A stretch of DNA of 64,000 bases. Origin: Ischnura elegans (lineage: Eukaryota > Arthropoda > Insecta > Odonata > Coenagrionidae). The translations under genes and the position numbers were made by a program. The stretch covers positions 91,870,566 through 91,934,565 of the forward strand of contig NC_060251.1 of assembly GCF_921293095.1 (NCBI RefSeq). Direction: 5' to 3'. The notes under the pieces were generated by a model, which ran no database searches, had not been told where the DNA came from, and was given only the letters and a program-made list of their open reading frames with translations. Below, one piece after another: positions 10,932 to 23,019 of this stretch; the stretch's first letter is position 1, and each line of letters starts with the position of its first letter.

Positions 10932-11189
10932 CGACTCCTTGAGTAACCAACCTGATATCTATTAGGTGCGCAGATGCAAGTGCTGCATGGATATGGTTTG
11001 ATATGCAGAATTATTCACAGGATGATGCAAATCTTGGCAATTTCAAATTACTTACACTAACCTTTTTCCATGAAATCCTCTCCTTCACTTGCATTACATA
11101 ACTCTCCGTTCAATGTCATTTTATCACCTGAGTCTTCCGAACAGAAGTGTTATGACAAAATAGGGTGGAACATTCGGGGGTTCCTTTTT

Positions 11190-12088
11190 ACCAAATGTGC
11201 CATACCAGAACTTGATTGGGTCCTTGATGTACCTAAGTCTGTGGTCCAGACCTGACATAACACAGGCAGTAAACTATCTCAGCCAGTTCAATAGTTGCTT
11301 TGGTGATGAACATTGGGCGTGTGCTAAGAGAGTGCTGAGATACCTCAAAGGGACTCTTGACCACTGTCTTGTGTATTGTAAAAATGATGAGGGACTGTGC
11401 GGATACTCAGATGCAGACTGGGGTAGCGACTCAGTGGACAGAAAGTCGTACTCTGGGTATGTTTTCACTTTTGGTGGGGGGGTCATCTCCTGGATGTCAA
11501 AGAAGCAGAGTTTAGTGGCTCAGTCCTCTACAGAGGCCGAGTATGTTTCTCTGGCAAAGGCTGGGAACGAAGCTATCTATTTGAGAAACTTTTTAGAAGA
11601 ACTTATTGGTGAAGTTTCTCCTGTGACATTGTTTTGTGACAACAAGGCAGCTATTTTTCTGTCAAATAATGCTGCATTTCAAAAGCGAACGAAGCACATT
11701 GATATTGTGTACCACCATGTGCGGAATCTTGTGGACACGGGGCAAATTTCGGTGCAACATATGCCGTCAGAGGATATGGTTGCTGACATATTCACAAAAT
11801 CTTTGCCCTATCCTAGATTTAGAAAGTTTGTTGAATTGCTTGGTGTTATTCAAGTGCGGGATTAAAGGGGGTGTGTTGCTCCTAATTTGTTTGAGTTAAT
11901 CCCGCCCTATAGAATGATTTTTGTATGTCTTTTGTTTGTTTCATTGAATTGTGGGTAAAAAGAATGTGAATAAGTGAATATAAAATGTTTACTCGTTGGA
12001 CTAACTGCTAGAGTTTTATTTCTGAAGTGAACCGAAATTTAAAACGTAAAAGTAATGCTAGAGAGGATTCTAGCGTCGTATTTTAACA
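11190..12088 (+). mobile_element. Ty1/copia retrotransposon, 3' portion with LTR (fossil)
   Basis: The frame 11197-11865 encodes the C-terminal end of a copia Pol polyprotein. It includes the end of reverse transcriptase (RPDITQAVNYLSQF) and the RNase H domain with DADWGSD, STEAEYVSL, LFCDNKAA and TKHIDI-YH-VR motifs. A purine-rich tract (ATTAAAGGGGG) follows, then a probable 3' LTR of about 215 bases (about 11874-12088) starting TGTTGC and ending in TTAACA. Only this 3' part lies in the window; no gag, protease, integrase or second LTR was found. The element is incomplete and dead. The well-kept RNase H suggests moderate rather than very old age. Confidence 0.85.
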
Positions 12089-14284
12089 CAAACCGACATG
12101 AAGGCGTTCACCAAAAATGTTAACCCAAACGATGGATTTTTCTGTTTTCATATTATTAGATAATTTGAGATGATGAAAGCCGGACACAGTTAAATTCCGG
12201 TTCATTGCACCACTCACGATTGTAAGAGAAAAACGCATATTTTCATTCACGGCGGTTCATCCACACTATAATAACATATACAAGTTTCTGACGAGACTCG
12301 ATGAATTTCTCATCATTGCTTTCCATGCAACTTATTAAGTGAGTATCGTTGGTCTTGCGAAATGATACATAAGCTCAAATTAATTTGAAAGCAAGAATAC
12401 CTTAAAATGTATGTGCTTTTCCCCGTAATGTACGGTACTACGCCAAAAATACAATGACTCAGGAAGTTTCATCGAAAATACCCGATTATATAACTTAGGG
12501 CGTAAATAATTCACACAGCTTTTCAACTCTTAAGTTACGAATGAATAGTTAAATAAGTATTTTTAACTGAGTACTGAGTTTCAGACGCATAACACACCAA
12601 AGGGCAAGCTAAGAAAGAATATTCGATACTATAAACTTGGCTGCAAAATTATAATTCCCAGTACCTCCTTCAAACACACGTTTACTGAACGAAATAATAC
12701 AAGAAACAACTAAAATAAAAGAATTTTCCGTCGAATTGCCGCTACAATATTTTAAATCACCACTTTTAGTATTGGAGACATTCATCAACATCCCCAAGCC
12801 ACATATAGCTAGAAATTTCATCCAAATAATTAAAGCGTGAAAGGGTAAGTAAGGCGTAACCTTACTGTTTTTCGTGGAGGTGAAACTGTCTCTTCTGATC
12901 GCCCGAATCCACTCTCCAACTCAAGATATTTTGGAAAGCTAAAAACTTTAACTTAATTGGGTCCACTCCTGGAGTTTTCTACGCACCCCGGCACTGAACA
13001 CGTTAACGGCGTTTTTCACAAAAAATACCTCACAAACACATGTTTCTTAAGCCCAGCGAATGAAATTCAAGAAAAAAAGGAAAATTCACTATCCTCAGAA
13101 ACTTCAATTTTCAACAACTAACACCACATAAAACCCTAAAAATTCGTGAAACTTATCGTACTTCACTCGTACACAACGAGTTTCAAGAATATCACTACTT
13201 CGCTCAAAGATGATCTTATGAGTGGACTCATTAAAACCGATAATGCGCAAATAGGCAATTATCAGTTTTTAAAGTGAATATTAATCCACAAATATAATTT
13301 TCCTCGAGCGAGAATGTCAAAAGCATTTAAGTCTGTGGTAAGAATTTATTGAGAAATAATAAAAACTATTAATTATTGAAGCAATAACACAAACAATATT
13401 AAAATCAACCTCCAAATACATTTTGGCGCGTAGAATTTTTTCGAGAAACCAACACTTGAAGCCAACCAACACTCTGACATTCGCCCACCGTTCGATGCTT
13501 ACATGAAATCTCGTTGTAAATCACTTTTAATAACGATATAAATGGCCAATTTACTAGGATATCCCTGAATAATAGCAGAGTTCAAAATGAAATAAAAGGA
13601 TAGAAACCCACCTAGGAATTTCTGTCGGCTGGAACTCGTTTCTTGGAGTGGCCATGGAAGAATCTTACATGGAATGGCAAGTATCATTAAATATCTACCA
13701 GATGCATAGGAATATGTCTATTTAATGAAAGTATTTCCACTGCTTAATCTACAAAAAATACCGTCATTTTAAATACTGATAGTAATTTCTAAAAATATTT
13801 GAAGAAAAGCTACATACATCAACATTTAAAAAATTATTGATGAAAAAAGAAGCCATCGAAAGTTTCCGCAGAATTTATAATCATTACACGCATTTAAAAA
13901 TCAAAAATGATAGATGACTGTTAATTGTCTCAGTTCCACGATGGTTCTACGTGTCCTCGTCCTTTGGAATTTAGAATACACTTTATACTATTGTTATGTA
14001 CTCGGGTGTCGCAAGTATATTTTTTACTTGAAGCGTAGAAGAAACGTTTCTCAAATTTCATTCGTGGTTTAAGTTTCAAAAGTCGCCGCCAGGGGTTAAG
14101 ATGAGTTTCAGTACTCATTTGTTTTTAGTTCCTAATAACGCCGGGGGTGGCGTGAGGGAACATAATAGCGGGCATTTCAAACCTCATATGTTTTCAGTTT
14201 ACAATGTTGCCAAAGGGGCGCTGTCCCCTAACGACGGATTGCTCGGTTTTCATGTGGTCGGTTCGGGTAGGGGATGGGATGAGT
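12089..14284. other. No gene recognised (2.2 kb)
   Basis: This is AT-rich sequence with only short chance frames on both strands. No splice-bounded coding segment, tandem array or terminal inverted repeat stood out. Confidence 0.4.
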
Positions 14285-14882
14285 TGGATGGCAGCACTGG
14301 TACGGTTGGGTTGGGTTAGATGGCAGCACTGGTACGGTTGGGTTGGGTTAGATGGCAGCACTGGTACGGTTGGGTTGGGTTAGATGGCAGCACTGGTACG
14401 GTTGGGTTGGGTTAGATGGCAGCACTGGTACGGTTGGGTTGGGTTAGATGGCAGCACTGGTACGGTTGGGTTGGGTTAGATGGCAGCACTGGTACGGTTG
14501 GGTTGGGTTAGATGGCAGCACTGGCACGGTTGGGTTGGGTTAGATGGCAGCACTAGTACGGTTGGGTTGGGTTAGATGGCAGCACTGGTACGGTTGGGTT
14601 GGGTTAGATGGCAGCACTGGTACGGTTGGGTTGGGTTAGATGGCAGCACTGGTACGGTTGGGTTGGGTTAGATGGCAGCACTGGTACGGTTGGGTTGGGT
14701 TAGATGGCAGCACTGGTACGGTTGGTTGGGTTAGATGGCAGCACTGGTACGGTTGGGTTGGGTTAGATGGCAGCACTGATACGGTTGGGTTGGGTTAGAT
14801 GGCATCACTGGTACGGTTGGGTTGGGTTAGATGGCAGCACTGGTACGGTTGGGTTGGGTTAGATGGCAGCACTGGTACGGTT
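14285..14882 (+). repeat. 32-bp satellite, about 18.7 copies
   Basis: The tandem unit is about 32 bases and can be written GATGGCAGCACTGGTACGG followed by TTGGGTTGGGTTA. Copies are nearly identical; visible variants include TGGCACGG, CTAGTACGG, CTGATACGG and GGCATCACTGG. One unit is shortened in the G-run (about 14720). Near-uniformity implies recent expansion or strong homogenisation. The G-runs (GGTTGGGTTGGGTTAG) recall telomere-type repeats and could form G-quadruplexes, but the unit is not a canonical arthropod TTAGG telomere repeat. Confidence 0.97.
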
Positions 14883-15044
14883 AAGTTCAGATTTTGCCCG
14901 TCGGATGGCAGTACATGCGTGCAATAACTCCGCAACTCTCTATGTGTTCTGTGCATCTCTTGCGCACCCACTCGCTGTGGTCCGGCATATGAATGGCAAC
15001 CATATGATAATGATGATCTATTTTATTTGATGTTTGTATTATAT

Positions 15045-16533
15045 TCACACAGTGAGTAGGATTTTAGATACTTTTTTTTGAATGACTCTCCTTTTGAAGG
15101 AATTCATTGTCATCACAACTCCTCGGACTGAACCATTCAAATATTTTTTATCCAGTATTTCTCCTATAATTTCCTTCTGTGAACTTGTATTTTATAAATG
15201 CTGAGAGTTTCGGTGAACCTTAAATGGCAGAGTTAACAATCTAATACCACATAAGAGATATTATTCTGAATATATAGTGAATTCTTCTTGGAATAGTTTT
15301 CTGCCAGCCTCTCGAAAACCTCAACCAATAGCAACTCTTCGTAGGCTTACAGGTGACCTAATTAGGGTTAAAACCAAACACGATTGGCATTTGTGTTTCA
15401 TGGATAATATAATTACGTGAAAAGAAAGAGATTTTTTGATACACCTTTTCAATTTAAAGAAACAGTTTCTGTTAGTAGCATTTAATTTAAATGTTTGAAA
15501 AGCCCACCTGTTGGGTTGGGTTTTAATGAAGGGAATTAATGTTGAGTGCCTGTTTTATAATGTCGTCGAAGCCTTTCGAAAACAATTTTCAGTGCCATAG
15601 CATCCTGCACAATATGTATGCCTATCCTTTACACTACAAAATTGTCGACCATGGTCACACCTATACTTTCCCGTTTACACCACAATGGTATGATCATAAT
15701 TTCCCGTTTACACACCGCGAATACCGGCCGTACCATTGTTTCATAAAACGTCATGCTAAACTCGCAAATCGTCTTTCAGCTGATATTTTTCGTCTCTATC
15801 TATCTCCACTGTACTTTGAGGAAGCGATAAATATAATTGATGAATTAATGTAACATAGAAAAAATCTGTTGCATCGATTTAAGGAAGTATTTAGCAGGTG
15901 ATGGTAGGAGATATTGAAATTTTATTACAAATCTTTTGCTTGTCAGATGATTGCGGATTCGATGTTTGTAACATATCCACACAGTGACTAGGATTTTTTA
16001 TAACTTTCTTTGAATGACCTTCTTTTGAAGGAATTCATTGTCATGAAAATTCCTCGGACTAAATCATCCAAACACTATTTCAACCAGTTTTATTTCCTTC
16101 GTAGTTTAAATAGCAAATATTGCATGATCCGTAACCTTTTGCACATTCACTCGTCTTGTGGCCTAGTGTTTATGACCTGCAATATTAATTTATTGACAGT
16201 TTCCTATAATTTCATTCTGTGAACATGTATCTTATAAATGGTAAGACTTTCAGTGAACCTTAAATGGCAGACTTAACAATCCAATACCACATAAGTGATA
16301 TTTTTTAAAGATATAGTCAATGTATTCCTCTTCGAATAGTTTCCTACCAGCCTCTTGAAAATCTCAACGAATATCAACTTCTTTGTAGGCGTAAGTGAGA
16401 CCTTATTAGGGTTAAAAACCAATCACGACCGGAAATATAGTTATGTGAAAAGAAAGAGATTTAGTGATACACTATTTCAATTTTTAAAAAGCAGTTCCTG
16501 TGAGTAGTATTCAATTTTAATGTTTGAAAACCA
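15045..16533. repeat. Diverged tandem duplication, unit about 925 bp
   Basis: A block starting CACACAGTGA at 15045-15512 is repeated at about 15975-16533 with frequent substitutions. Shared landmarks, in order, are GAAGGAATTCATTGTCAT, GAACCTTAAATGGCAGA, AATACCACATAAG and GTGAAAAGAAAGAGATTT. The second block has an extra segment of about 110 bases near 16080-16190. A 36-base word beginning TTTTTCAGTGGTAATTAGCA is further duplicated at about 16667 and 17170. Confidence 0.85.
15539..15853 (+). CDS. Small ORF in the tandem duplication, unknown
   Basis: An ATG-started frame of 104 codons follows the first copy of the tandem duplication; a second in-frame ATG lies at 15560. The product is rich in His, Tyr and Phe, with the stretch HYKIVDHGHTYTFPF and no signal peptide or transmembrane span that I can see. 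The corresponding place after the second copy (16554-16679) has a 41-codon ATG frame with EYQLIDLGDHCTKGF, which aligns loosely to it. That weak resemblance suggests paired duplicates of a small gene, but no family is recognised and both may be non-coding. Confidence 0.3.
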   Translation: MLSACFIMSSKPFENNFQCHSILHNMYAYPLHYKIVDHGHTYTFPFTPQWYDHNFPFTHREYRPYHCFIKRHAKLANRLSADIFRLYLSPLYFEEAINIIDELM

Positions 16534-16553
16534 AACCTGTAAACAGGTTCAAA

Positions 16554-16679
16554 ATGGTTAAATTAGCTATGAACTTAAAATTCGATAAAGAATATCAGTT
16601 AATTGATCTAGGAGATCATTGCACGAAAGGTTTCAAGCATGCATTTAACGTTGATATAGCCACATTTTTTCAGTGGTAA
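16554..16679 (+). CDS. Short ORF, possible paralogue of 15539-15853
   Basis: This 41-codon frame starts with ATG just after the second tandem copy and ends in FFQW then TAA. Its EYQLIDLGDHCTKGF resembles HYKIVDHGHTYTFPF in the upstream ORF at several spaced positions. No domain is recognised. The terminal TTTTTTCAG is also a possible splice acceptor, so this could be part of an intron instead. Confidence 0.2.
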   Translation: MVKLAMNLKFDKEYQLIDLGDHCTKGFKHAFNVDIATFFQW

Positions 16680-17987
16680 TTAGCAATAAGCAGGAGAAAT
16701 TACTTGTGAACAATCCTTTTTACTCTCTTGATGAATTTTTTGATTGCACTGCATTGTAACATGTTCTTTGTACTCTAATCAATATTGCACATAGTCAAGT
16801 AATGTACATGTATCTTTGTTTATTTTGTATTTGACGTTGTCTATTACTGAAAAGTTAAACGACAATAAAATCTTTTTATTATTTATTATTATTTATATTC
16901 AGTATCGCAAGATCAACTTGGCCACAAATAATCCTTTCAATTTATATTTAGACGTGGAGATTTCGATACTTGTACATACCTTGTTTATTAATCCAAGCTT
17001 ATCCTAGTATATTTAGTACATGTACTCTTTCAGCGCGTGAATCCAGTTAAAAGTTTCAACATTCTCTTGATGATTCCTAGATTCGTTAAAGCTTTACTGA
17101 CAGTTCCTTATAGTTTTAGTTTTACCTCATAATTCAGGAATGCAAAGTATAACTTTTATAGGCATAACTTTTTCAGTGGTAATTAGCAATAAGCAGGAGA
17201 AGAGTTATACAACAATGCGAGGCGGTTCATTACAATTTACTAATTAAAGGGGATAGGAAAAATATATGTATAGGAATTAATAATGTAGATGATGAATAGG
17301 GTACGTATCCTTGCAAGATCGTCTGTTGTGTAGGTAAGGGTTTTAAATTGGGGAGGGATAGAAGGTATAAAGTGTTGTAATCAGACAGTGAGATTCCTAA
17401 TTTATTAATTATTCGATTCGAGAAATTTATTTTTGACAGGTTCAAGCTGGATTCTCTGTATTATGATACGGTGACCAGTTAAGAACTGAGTATATTCCAA
17501 TTTGCAACGTACCAAAGCATGAATATTGTTAAATTTTTCTCAGATTCTCATCATGAATTCTACATTCTTTTAGCTTCCTTGATTTAGTTATGCAGTCAAC
17601 AGGATCCGTGGGCTAGTTCTTAGGCATAATTATTGTTGAATGAATTTTTGTTATTGTGGTTCATAGTTTACCTTATTACTTCACAGTATGAATGTTGTGT
17701 GCGCTCAAGAATTTTGTGTTTGTATGTATCTGTAGTTCTCGCCTCCACAAGTATGATAATCTTGCTGCAGAATTGACTCTGTTTCCTCAAAATTTGAGAT
17801 ATTGTCAGTGTGGAGCCCGGCTCTTTAAGGAAGTTTTTGTTGTAATTCAACCCTACCAAGCCGTACTTTGACTGAAACATGGCTTGGCATCGGTATACAA
17901 CGATTGCAAGTTCTCCTGAGGAAAGTTTGAAGAAGAAATTTCTATGGACATTTTATTATTTTGGTAATTTTCCCTATTGAACTGTAG
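16680..17987. other. No gene recognised; presumed intron or spacer upstream of PIF1-like exons
   Basis: This is AT-rich DNA containing the second copy of the 36-base word at about 17170. No Walker A or B motif of a helicase was found here on the plus strand. Confidence 0.3.
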
Positions 17988-19883
17988 GTGGCCCCATCAG
18001 ATGGCTTCCTGAGGTTCATCTGTCTGGACAAGCAAATCAGGATGTTCAAGGATCAGTGTCTCCAGGCACGCTCCTCCTTCCTGCAAGAGTTCCTTTTGGA
18101 GATTAAGCAGGCCACGGAAAAACAGCTGCTTGACGCTGGATTTGAGCAAAATCCTCAACAAAGTGAGTTCTTCATTAAGGTAACTGCATGAGGAAAATGA
18201 TATTCTTAACCCTTCTTTGGGCACATAAAATCTTGTTATGCAGTTGGGTGTGTGGGCCACACTGATGGCCCAAATTCAATTTATTTTAATTTCCTTAAGT
18301 GTTCAACATTTCGTAAAAAAGTTTTTTCGTAATAATGAATTTAGACTTTGTTTATTGACCTTCAGATCTAAAAAATCTACAATACTGTTGAATGAACTGC
18401 AAAACTGACTTGAGCACCCTTTAAAACCTATGTTTAGACACGTTGGTTGTCACGATGGTCCCACATTTACCTCTATGACCTTTGACCTCAGTATTAGCCT
18501 TGGAGGTCAAATAGTGGATAAGACGAGTATTTGGACACTACCAATGACTTGGGCACCCTTTAAAACCCATGAACCACCACCTTTGTTGACTGATCACCCG
18601 CTGATTGGGTCGACCTGGGTAGCAAAATTCTTCTCTATCACTGGAGCACCAAAAAAGACCTACACATCTGAGAAATTTGTACTTTTACTTTTTTGGGACG
18701 GTTAAGCACTACACATCCTAATGTATTCTAAATGGACTAATGGGGAGCCCTTGTGTGCCTTGAGAGCAAGTTACAAAAACATTCTCTGGGAAAATATGCA
18801 TGTATGTGCCAAATTTCCCAATGATCGGTGCAGTGGATTTTGGGGTCTATCAATCTTGGACTAACAATTATAAGAACTTCCTCTTTTATATATTAATGTT
18901 TTAGTTTTTGTTGCATTTAAGGGTTACTATCAATTGTTGTTAATTTTAAGAAGGAAATGTTGTTATTCTAGGTAGTGCACAGGTAGATAGTGGAGGTTAT
19001 GATGGCCCAGCAACTTTCTGCTTTCAATCTAGCGCTTGGGAAAGATGTGGCCTTGAGAGCTATGAGGTGCAAGAAGTACATCGGCAAAGGGATCCTGAGT
19101 TTGTTTCAATACTTCAGAGCATAAGAATTGGTCGGTAAGTATTCCTAGAGAAAATAGTCCATTCTATATATTATTTGGAAATAAATAACATTAGGTTGGT
19201 ATCAGTGTAGGTGGAATACAATATCCCTTTAAAATTTGTTTTCAAACCTTGATAGTGAGGGAAACTTGGTATTTCAGTGACAGTCTTTGTAATTATTCCA
19301 TAGTTTTTCATCTTGATATTTGTATGCAGTCATGCTTTTTTTCTTGAGGCTCTAAAGTAATGAGTTACATATGTATTTAGATACACATGTATGGTTTTGA
19401 GCATCATATAATTATGTAATTTGGTAGAATATACCCAAATAAGTCGTATGTATTTGCAATGAAAAGATTTTTCTCTTGGTTGATAGCTTTTCATATATCC
19501 ATAGTACTCTTTTTACTCAATGGCTCTAAAGGTTTGATCTCTGTGATATTTATTACAAAGCTCTCAGAATTATAAAGGCTTCATAATTGTGGTCAGGACA
19601 TAATTCATTATTATGAGAAGGCATGTATACTATAAAAGTTATCCTGATTTACGCATCCTGAAAGCCATCATTTTTTCAATGAAAATTCATCCACTGCATC
19701 AGCTAACTCAGTGTGACAACACCTTTTCTTTTGCCTCTCTTAGGGTCAAAGAAGAGATTTCAGAGAAACTTACTTCAACGATATCTAACCAGGTTGAGGA
19801 AGGAGGTATCCTGGCTACTCGTCTGTGCAGTCATACCAAAGATGCAGATCAAATCAACCAGTCACGTTTAATGGAGTTACCAG
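17988..19883 (+). CDS. PIF1: PIF1-family DNA helicase, three internal exons only
   Basis: Exons are 17988-18162, 18972-19134 and 19744-19883, all bounded by AG and GT with compatible phases (A|GT and CG|G at the joins). Exon 2 reads FCFQSSAWERCGLESYEVQE then VHRQRDPEFVSILQSIRIGR, and exon 3 reads GGILATRLCSHTKDADQINQ then SRLMELPG. Both align without gaps to human PIF1 (FCFQSKSWKRC..., LLQAVRLGR, GIVATRLCTH). Exon 1 starts VAPSDGFLRF; it would follow the GDFLQLPPV box, so its roughly 58 residues would be a lineage-specific insert. PIF1 is a 5'-3' helicase acting on G-quadruplexes, telomeres and mitochondrial DNA. Walker A/B exons and the C-terminal motifs V-VI were not found in the window, so this is either a very long-intron gene or a partial copy. 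Exons 2 and 3 are confident; exon 1 is supported by phase only. Confidence 0.75.
18405..18575 (+). repeat. Short duplicated word in PIF1-like intron
   Basis: TTGAGCACCCTTTAAAACC at about 18410 recurs as TTGGGCACCCTTTAAAACC at about 18549, some 139 bases apart. Between them is an inverted pair TGACCT/AGGTCA. No terminal repeat or target duplication was defined. Confidence 0.4.
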
Positions 19884-20252
19884 GTAAAGTCTTCATGGAA
19901 TAATCGATGGAACTCAAACTTAATGCTCTCCTTTCTTTGAATAACTCATTGAAACTAGTCGCAGTCAAGTTGTAATACTATTCGATCTTTATGAAATAAA
20001 CTTACACCATGTTAACTTGCCAATCGGGATTTCAGAAGTCTGGTTCTTTTGTGTATAGTTATTTGAGGACAGGCAACCCTCGATTATCAATTTCCTAATC
20101 ATCTGTTTTGTGGGTTATCCAGGCTATTTTCTCCTCCTTGCTCATAGAATTTCAGAGACTATTCTATAGGCAAAATTGATGGAGTTCTTTAAAAGTCCAA
20201 TGTATCTCAATATAATGCATCGATTAAAATATGTAATTGTGAAAATGTAGAT
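19884..20252. other. No gene recognised
   Basis: This sequence lies downstream of the last PIF1-like exon. The expected next helicase exon, carrying the residues after ELPG, was not found here. Confidence 0.35.
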
Positions 20253-21080
20253 ACAGCAGAATCCCGATTATGCGGCTGCGACTTATCCGTGCTGCACATT
20301 ATCCATGCACGATTTTCACTCTCTTTCAATGTTTTCCGCGATCTATATAAAAAATAAAATTGGATGCAAAATCACTTGAATTACTGCATTTTAATGCTAA
20401 GCTACACCAGACTTATTATTTCCATCAGTGTCTTCTTTGTAAAACGTAATTATTTCATTTACTTGCCAGCAAGGAATGTTTCAAGTTTACTTGAACGTCT
20501 ACTCAAGGAATGAAAATGACAAATAAGCGGCAGGGAAAAAACTCTTGATTAATTTAAAAGATTCTTCAACAGTTAACCAATCCTAAGTCAACAAAAATGT
20601 TATCCATGGTCTTTAAAAGAATGCAGCAATGCAAATGCGCAATTATTGCTGTGGTCTCACATGTTGATTAATGCAGCCCAAGAGTACCAGACATTTTGTT
20701 GCACTCAGGCATGTTAATGCCGTGACTAATGAAGGTCTAACTGAAGAGGAAGGGATTTGTGGAAGTAAAGGCAGCGGGGGAAGTGAAAGGAGAGAGATTG
20801 GATGAGTCATAACCAGGCAATCGCCAGTGTGGATACTCTAGAACCGCTGCTGCATGATGACACTAGCTGCATTCTCGAGAGCTCCATCTTCCTGTTTTCC
20901 AAGCCTCCCAGTGCATGACCGCACTCCGGGTTCATGTATCCACGTCCCGCTGTTGCTACCGAGGTAACTTGTGCGAGACACGACTATGTCGCATTTTGCC
21001 CGACAGTTTACAGTGCAACCTCGATAAAACGACACCCCACGGTGCACCAATAAACACTCGCTATAGCAAATTGTCGCTTT
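20253..21080. mobile_element. pogo/Tigger-type terminal remnants
   Basis: CAGCAGAATCCCGATTATGC at 20257 resembles the termini of pogo/Tigger elements (CAGTAGAATCCCGATTATCC). A second such start, CAGTGCAACCTCGATAAAAC, lies at 21011. Both face the same way, so they mark two separate truncated or overlapping elements rather than one element's two ends. No transposase frame was seen. Confidence 0.4.
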
Positions 21081-21689
21081 ACCGGAGGTGGAGCAAATAA
21101 TAGCCAATATACCTGTTGCGAACAGTTATACAGGAACAGGAGTGGTGCAGCGACAGATTAATTTCTATCCGATAAACGTAAGCATAAATCCAGGCGAAAG
21201 GTGATGTTTTTTTGCATCACTAAATTTCCTTACTCAAACAACGACTAACTATTCAAACAATTTATAAGCGCCGCACTGAATAAATATCATGCAAAGCATT
21301 GTTTTGTAAATCATTATGCCACGACCGACCGACGAAGCCATTTTTCTATGCACTTAATTAGTGCATTTACGTAATCATTCTATTATTTTGGTATTTTCCA
21401 CTGAAAATTCAAAAATTAACTAATAAAACTGTATCGCGGTTATTTAATGCCTCAAATGTTTCCATTGGTGTATTTTTATTGTTCCTATACATTAAGCGGC
21501 AGTGAAGTGACATAATGTATTGCATTTGTTTCTGCAGTCGAAAACGGTGGAAGGTTGTATAACATTCCTGCCTTAGAAGACTTTTTCTATCAGATAATGT
21601 AATATCTTCACCATCTACAGTAAAAAGTATGCTAAGCTTGAAAAATGATGCGATTAAAATTGCCTGGTGGATTGAAATTCGCTTCTAAT

Positions 21690-22295
21690 CCCACTCTCTT
21701 CCTCGCAAATGTTATCAATGAACAACAAAAAGTACAATTTAATCTTGCGATTTTGTCAATTCAAAAAATAATAATCTTGTTCTTGTTAAAAACTTGTTTT
21801 CGTTTCCATATTTATGCATAAATATGAAAACGAAAACAAAAATTTATGCATAAATTCCCAATATAAATCCTGATAAAATATTTTACTTACAAAGAGCTGT
21901 TGCCCTCTCCCCATGTGATGGGAAGTATAATTTTTGGTAGCAACGTATACCAAGTTATGGCCCCTTCACAGGTTTCGGTGCCATTGAAATGGCCTTCCTC
22001 ATCCATGTTTAAACTTAAAATGCCTACAAAAAAAGGACATCCATTTTCATATATGCAAGAAAGGAATATCACTTGACCAAATTTAAGTTGAAAATACTAT
22101 TTTCAAACTTTACGGGGACCTGAAATACTCATTTTTCCAATGCATGATTCGAGATATTTCTGGCATCGATTTGACGTTGGAATCAAATAAGAATAAAATG
22201 AAAGTGATACATATTAACTCATTAAATTATGATTAGACTCATTATTACTCAGCACTACTTCTAATCCTCTTGTCACCGCCTTCCGTATTCGGGTC
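21690..22295 (-). repeat. 600-bp dispersed repeat with exon-like core, copy 1
   Basis: This block is repeated with only scattered differences at 42615-43254. On the minus strand it contains a 133-nt segment (21891-22023) bounded by a TTTTTTTGTAG acceptor and a GTAAGT donor. The segment encodes LNMDEEGHFNGTETCEGAIT followed by WYTLLPK and PITWGEGNSSL with no stop. Upstream in plus coordinates (about 21794-21839) is a 46-base near-palindrome centred on TATGCATA, with one mismatch. I do not recognise the peptide. It may be a duplicated coding exon or a transposable repeat that happens to carry splice-like borders. Confidence 0.6.
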
Positions 22296-22554
22296 ACGGC
22301 CTTAGGCATAAATACTCTACACTAATTTACAAAAATTATCTTATAATATATTCTTAAAAAATTAACTTAAAATAATTATTCTGCCTGCACATAGTCGATA
22401 GCACTGACTGTCAAAGCAAGCGATTATGCCATCCCTATTTTTTAATGAATAGATGCTACCGATCCGATAACCATTTGATACGATAAATCGATTACAATGG
22501 AATTTCACCCATCTCTACGTTGAAGATCTTGTCGGAATTTTGTTTGCAGCTCTC

Positions 22555-22795
22555 ATGGTGGAAATTGAGGAAATGGTATGATGTCCCAACGGTGGCCCAA
22601 TGATAATCTATTTCGTAGGGCCATCATTGGGGATTTCCGTTGGGCCAACAGCATAAACCGTTTCGTTGGGCCGACGAACAATATCTGCATTGGGCCAACA
22701 GCGGAATTTGGTAGGCATATCCACCCACAATGAGCCAACCGTGACTACGGTTCCCCAACCGAGGCCCAACGGTCAATGTTACTTGGGTTATGAGC
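22555..22795. repeat. GTTGGGCC-rich element
   Basis: The word TTGGGCC or its complement occurs about six times in both orientations (for example CGTTGGGCCAACAGC and GGCCCAACGG). This makes a set of potential hairpins. The pattern resembles small insect repeats, and a single related word occurs at 33953. No ends were defined. Confidence 0.5.
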
Positions 22796-22797
22796 AT

Positions 22798-23019
22798 GGG
22801 CATACCCAGCAAGGGGCAGCTGCCCCCCCTAGAAGCAAAAATCTCAAAAGTCATCAAGAAAAATCAGTACTGAATTGAAATTAAGGTGTTCGACAAATTT
22901 TCTTTAAAACCACAAAAAATGATATGTATTAGTATAAGATATGTAAGAAAAATAAAACTATTTTTTCAAATGTCAGAACTTGGCTTGCCCCCCCTTGTTA
23001 TGATCCTGGGTATGCCCTT
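22798..23019. mobile_element. MITE with GGGCATACCCAG ends and C/G tracts
   Basis: The left end GGGCATACCCAG is followed by a CTGCCCCCCC run. The right end has GCCCCCCCTTG and then CTGGGTATGCCC, an inverted match. The interior is AT-rich. This is one of several small elements in the window with C- or G-runs just inside the ends. Confidence 0.6.

Noticed and set aside
14285-14882. CRISPR-like array or true telomere
   Set aside because: Units are contiguous without unique spacers, and the unit is not TTAGG or TTAGGG.
18430-18705. 91-codon plus-strand frame as a PIF1-like exon
   Set aside because: It contains the duplicated intronic word, lacks splice borders and does not match any helicase segment.
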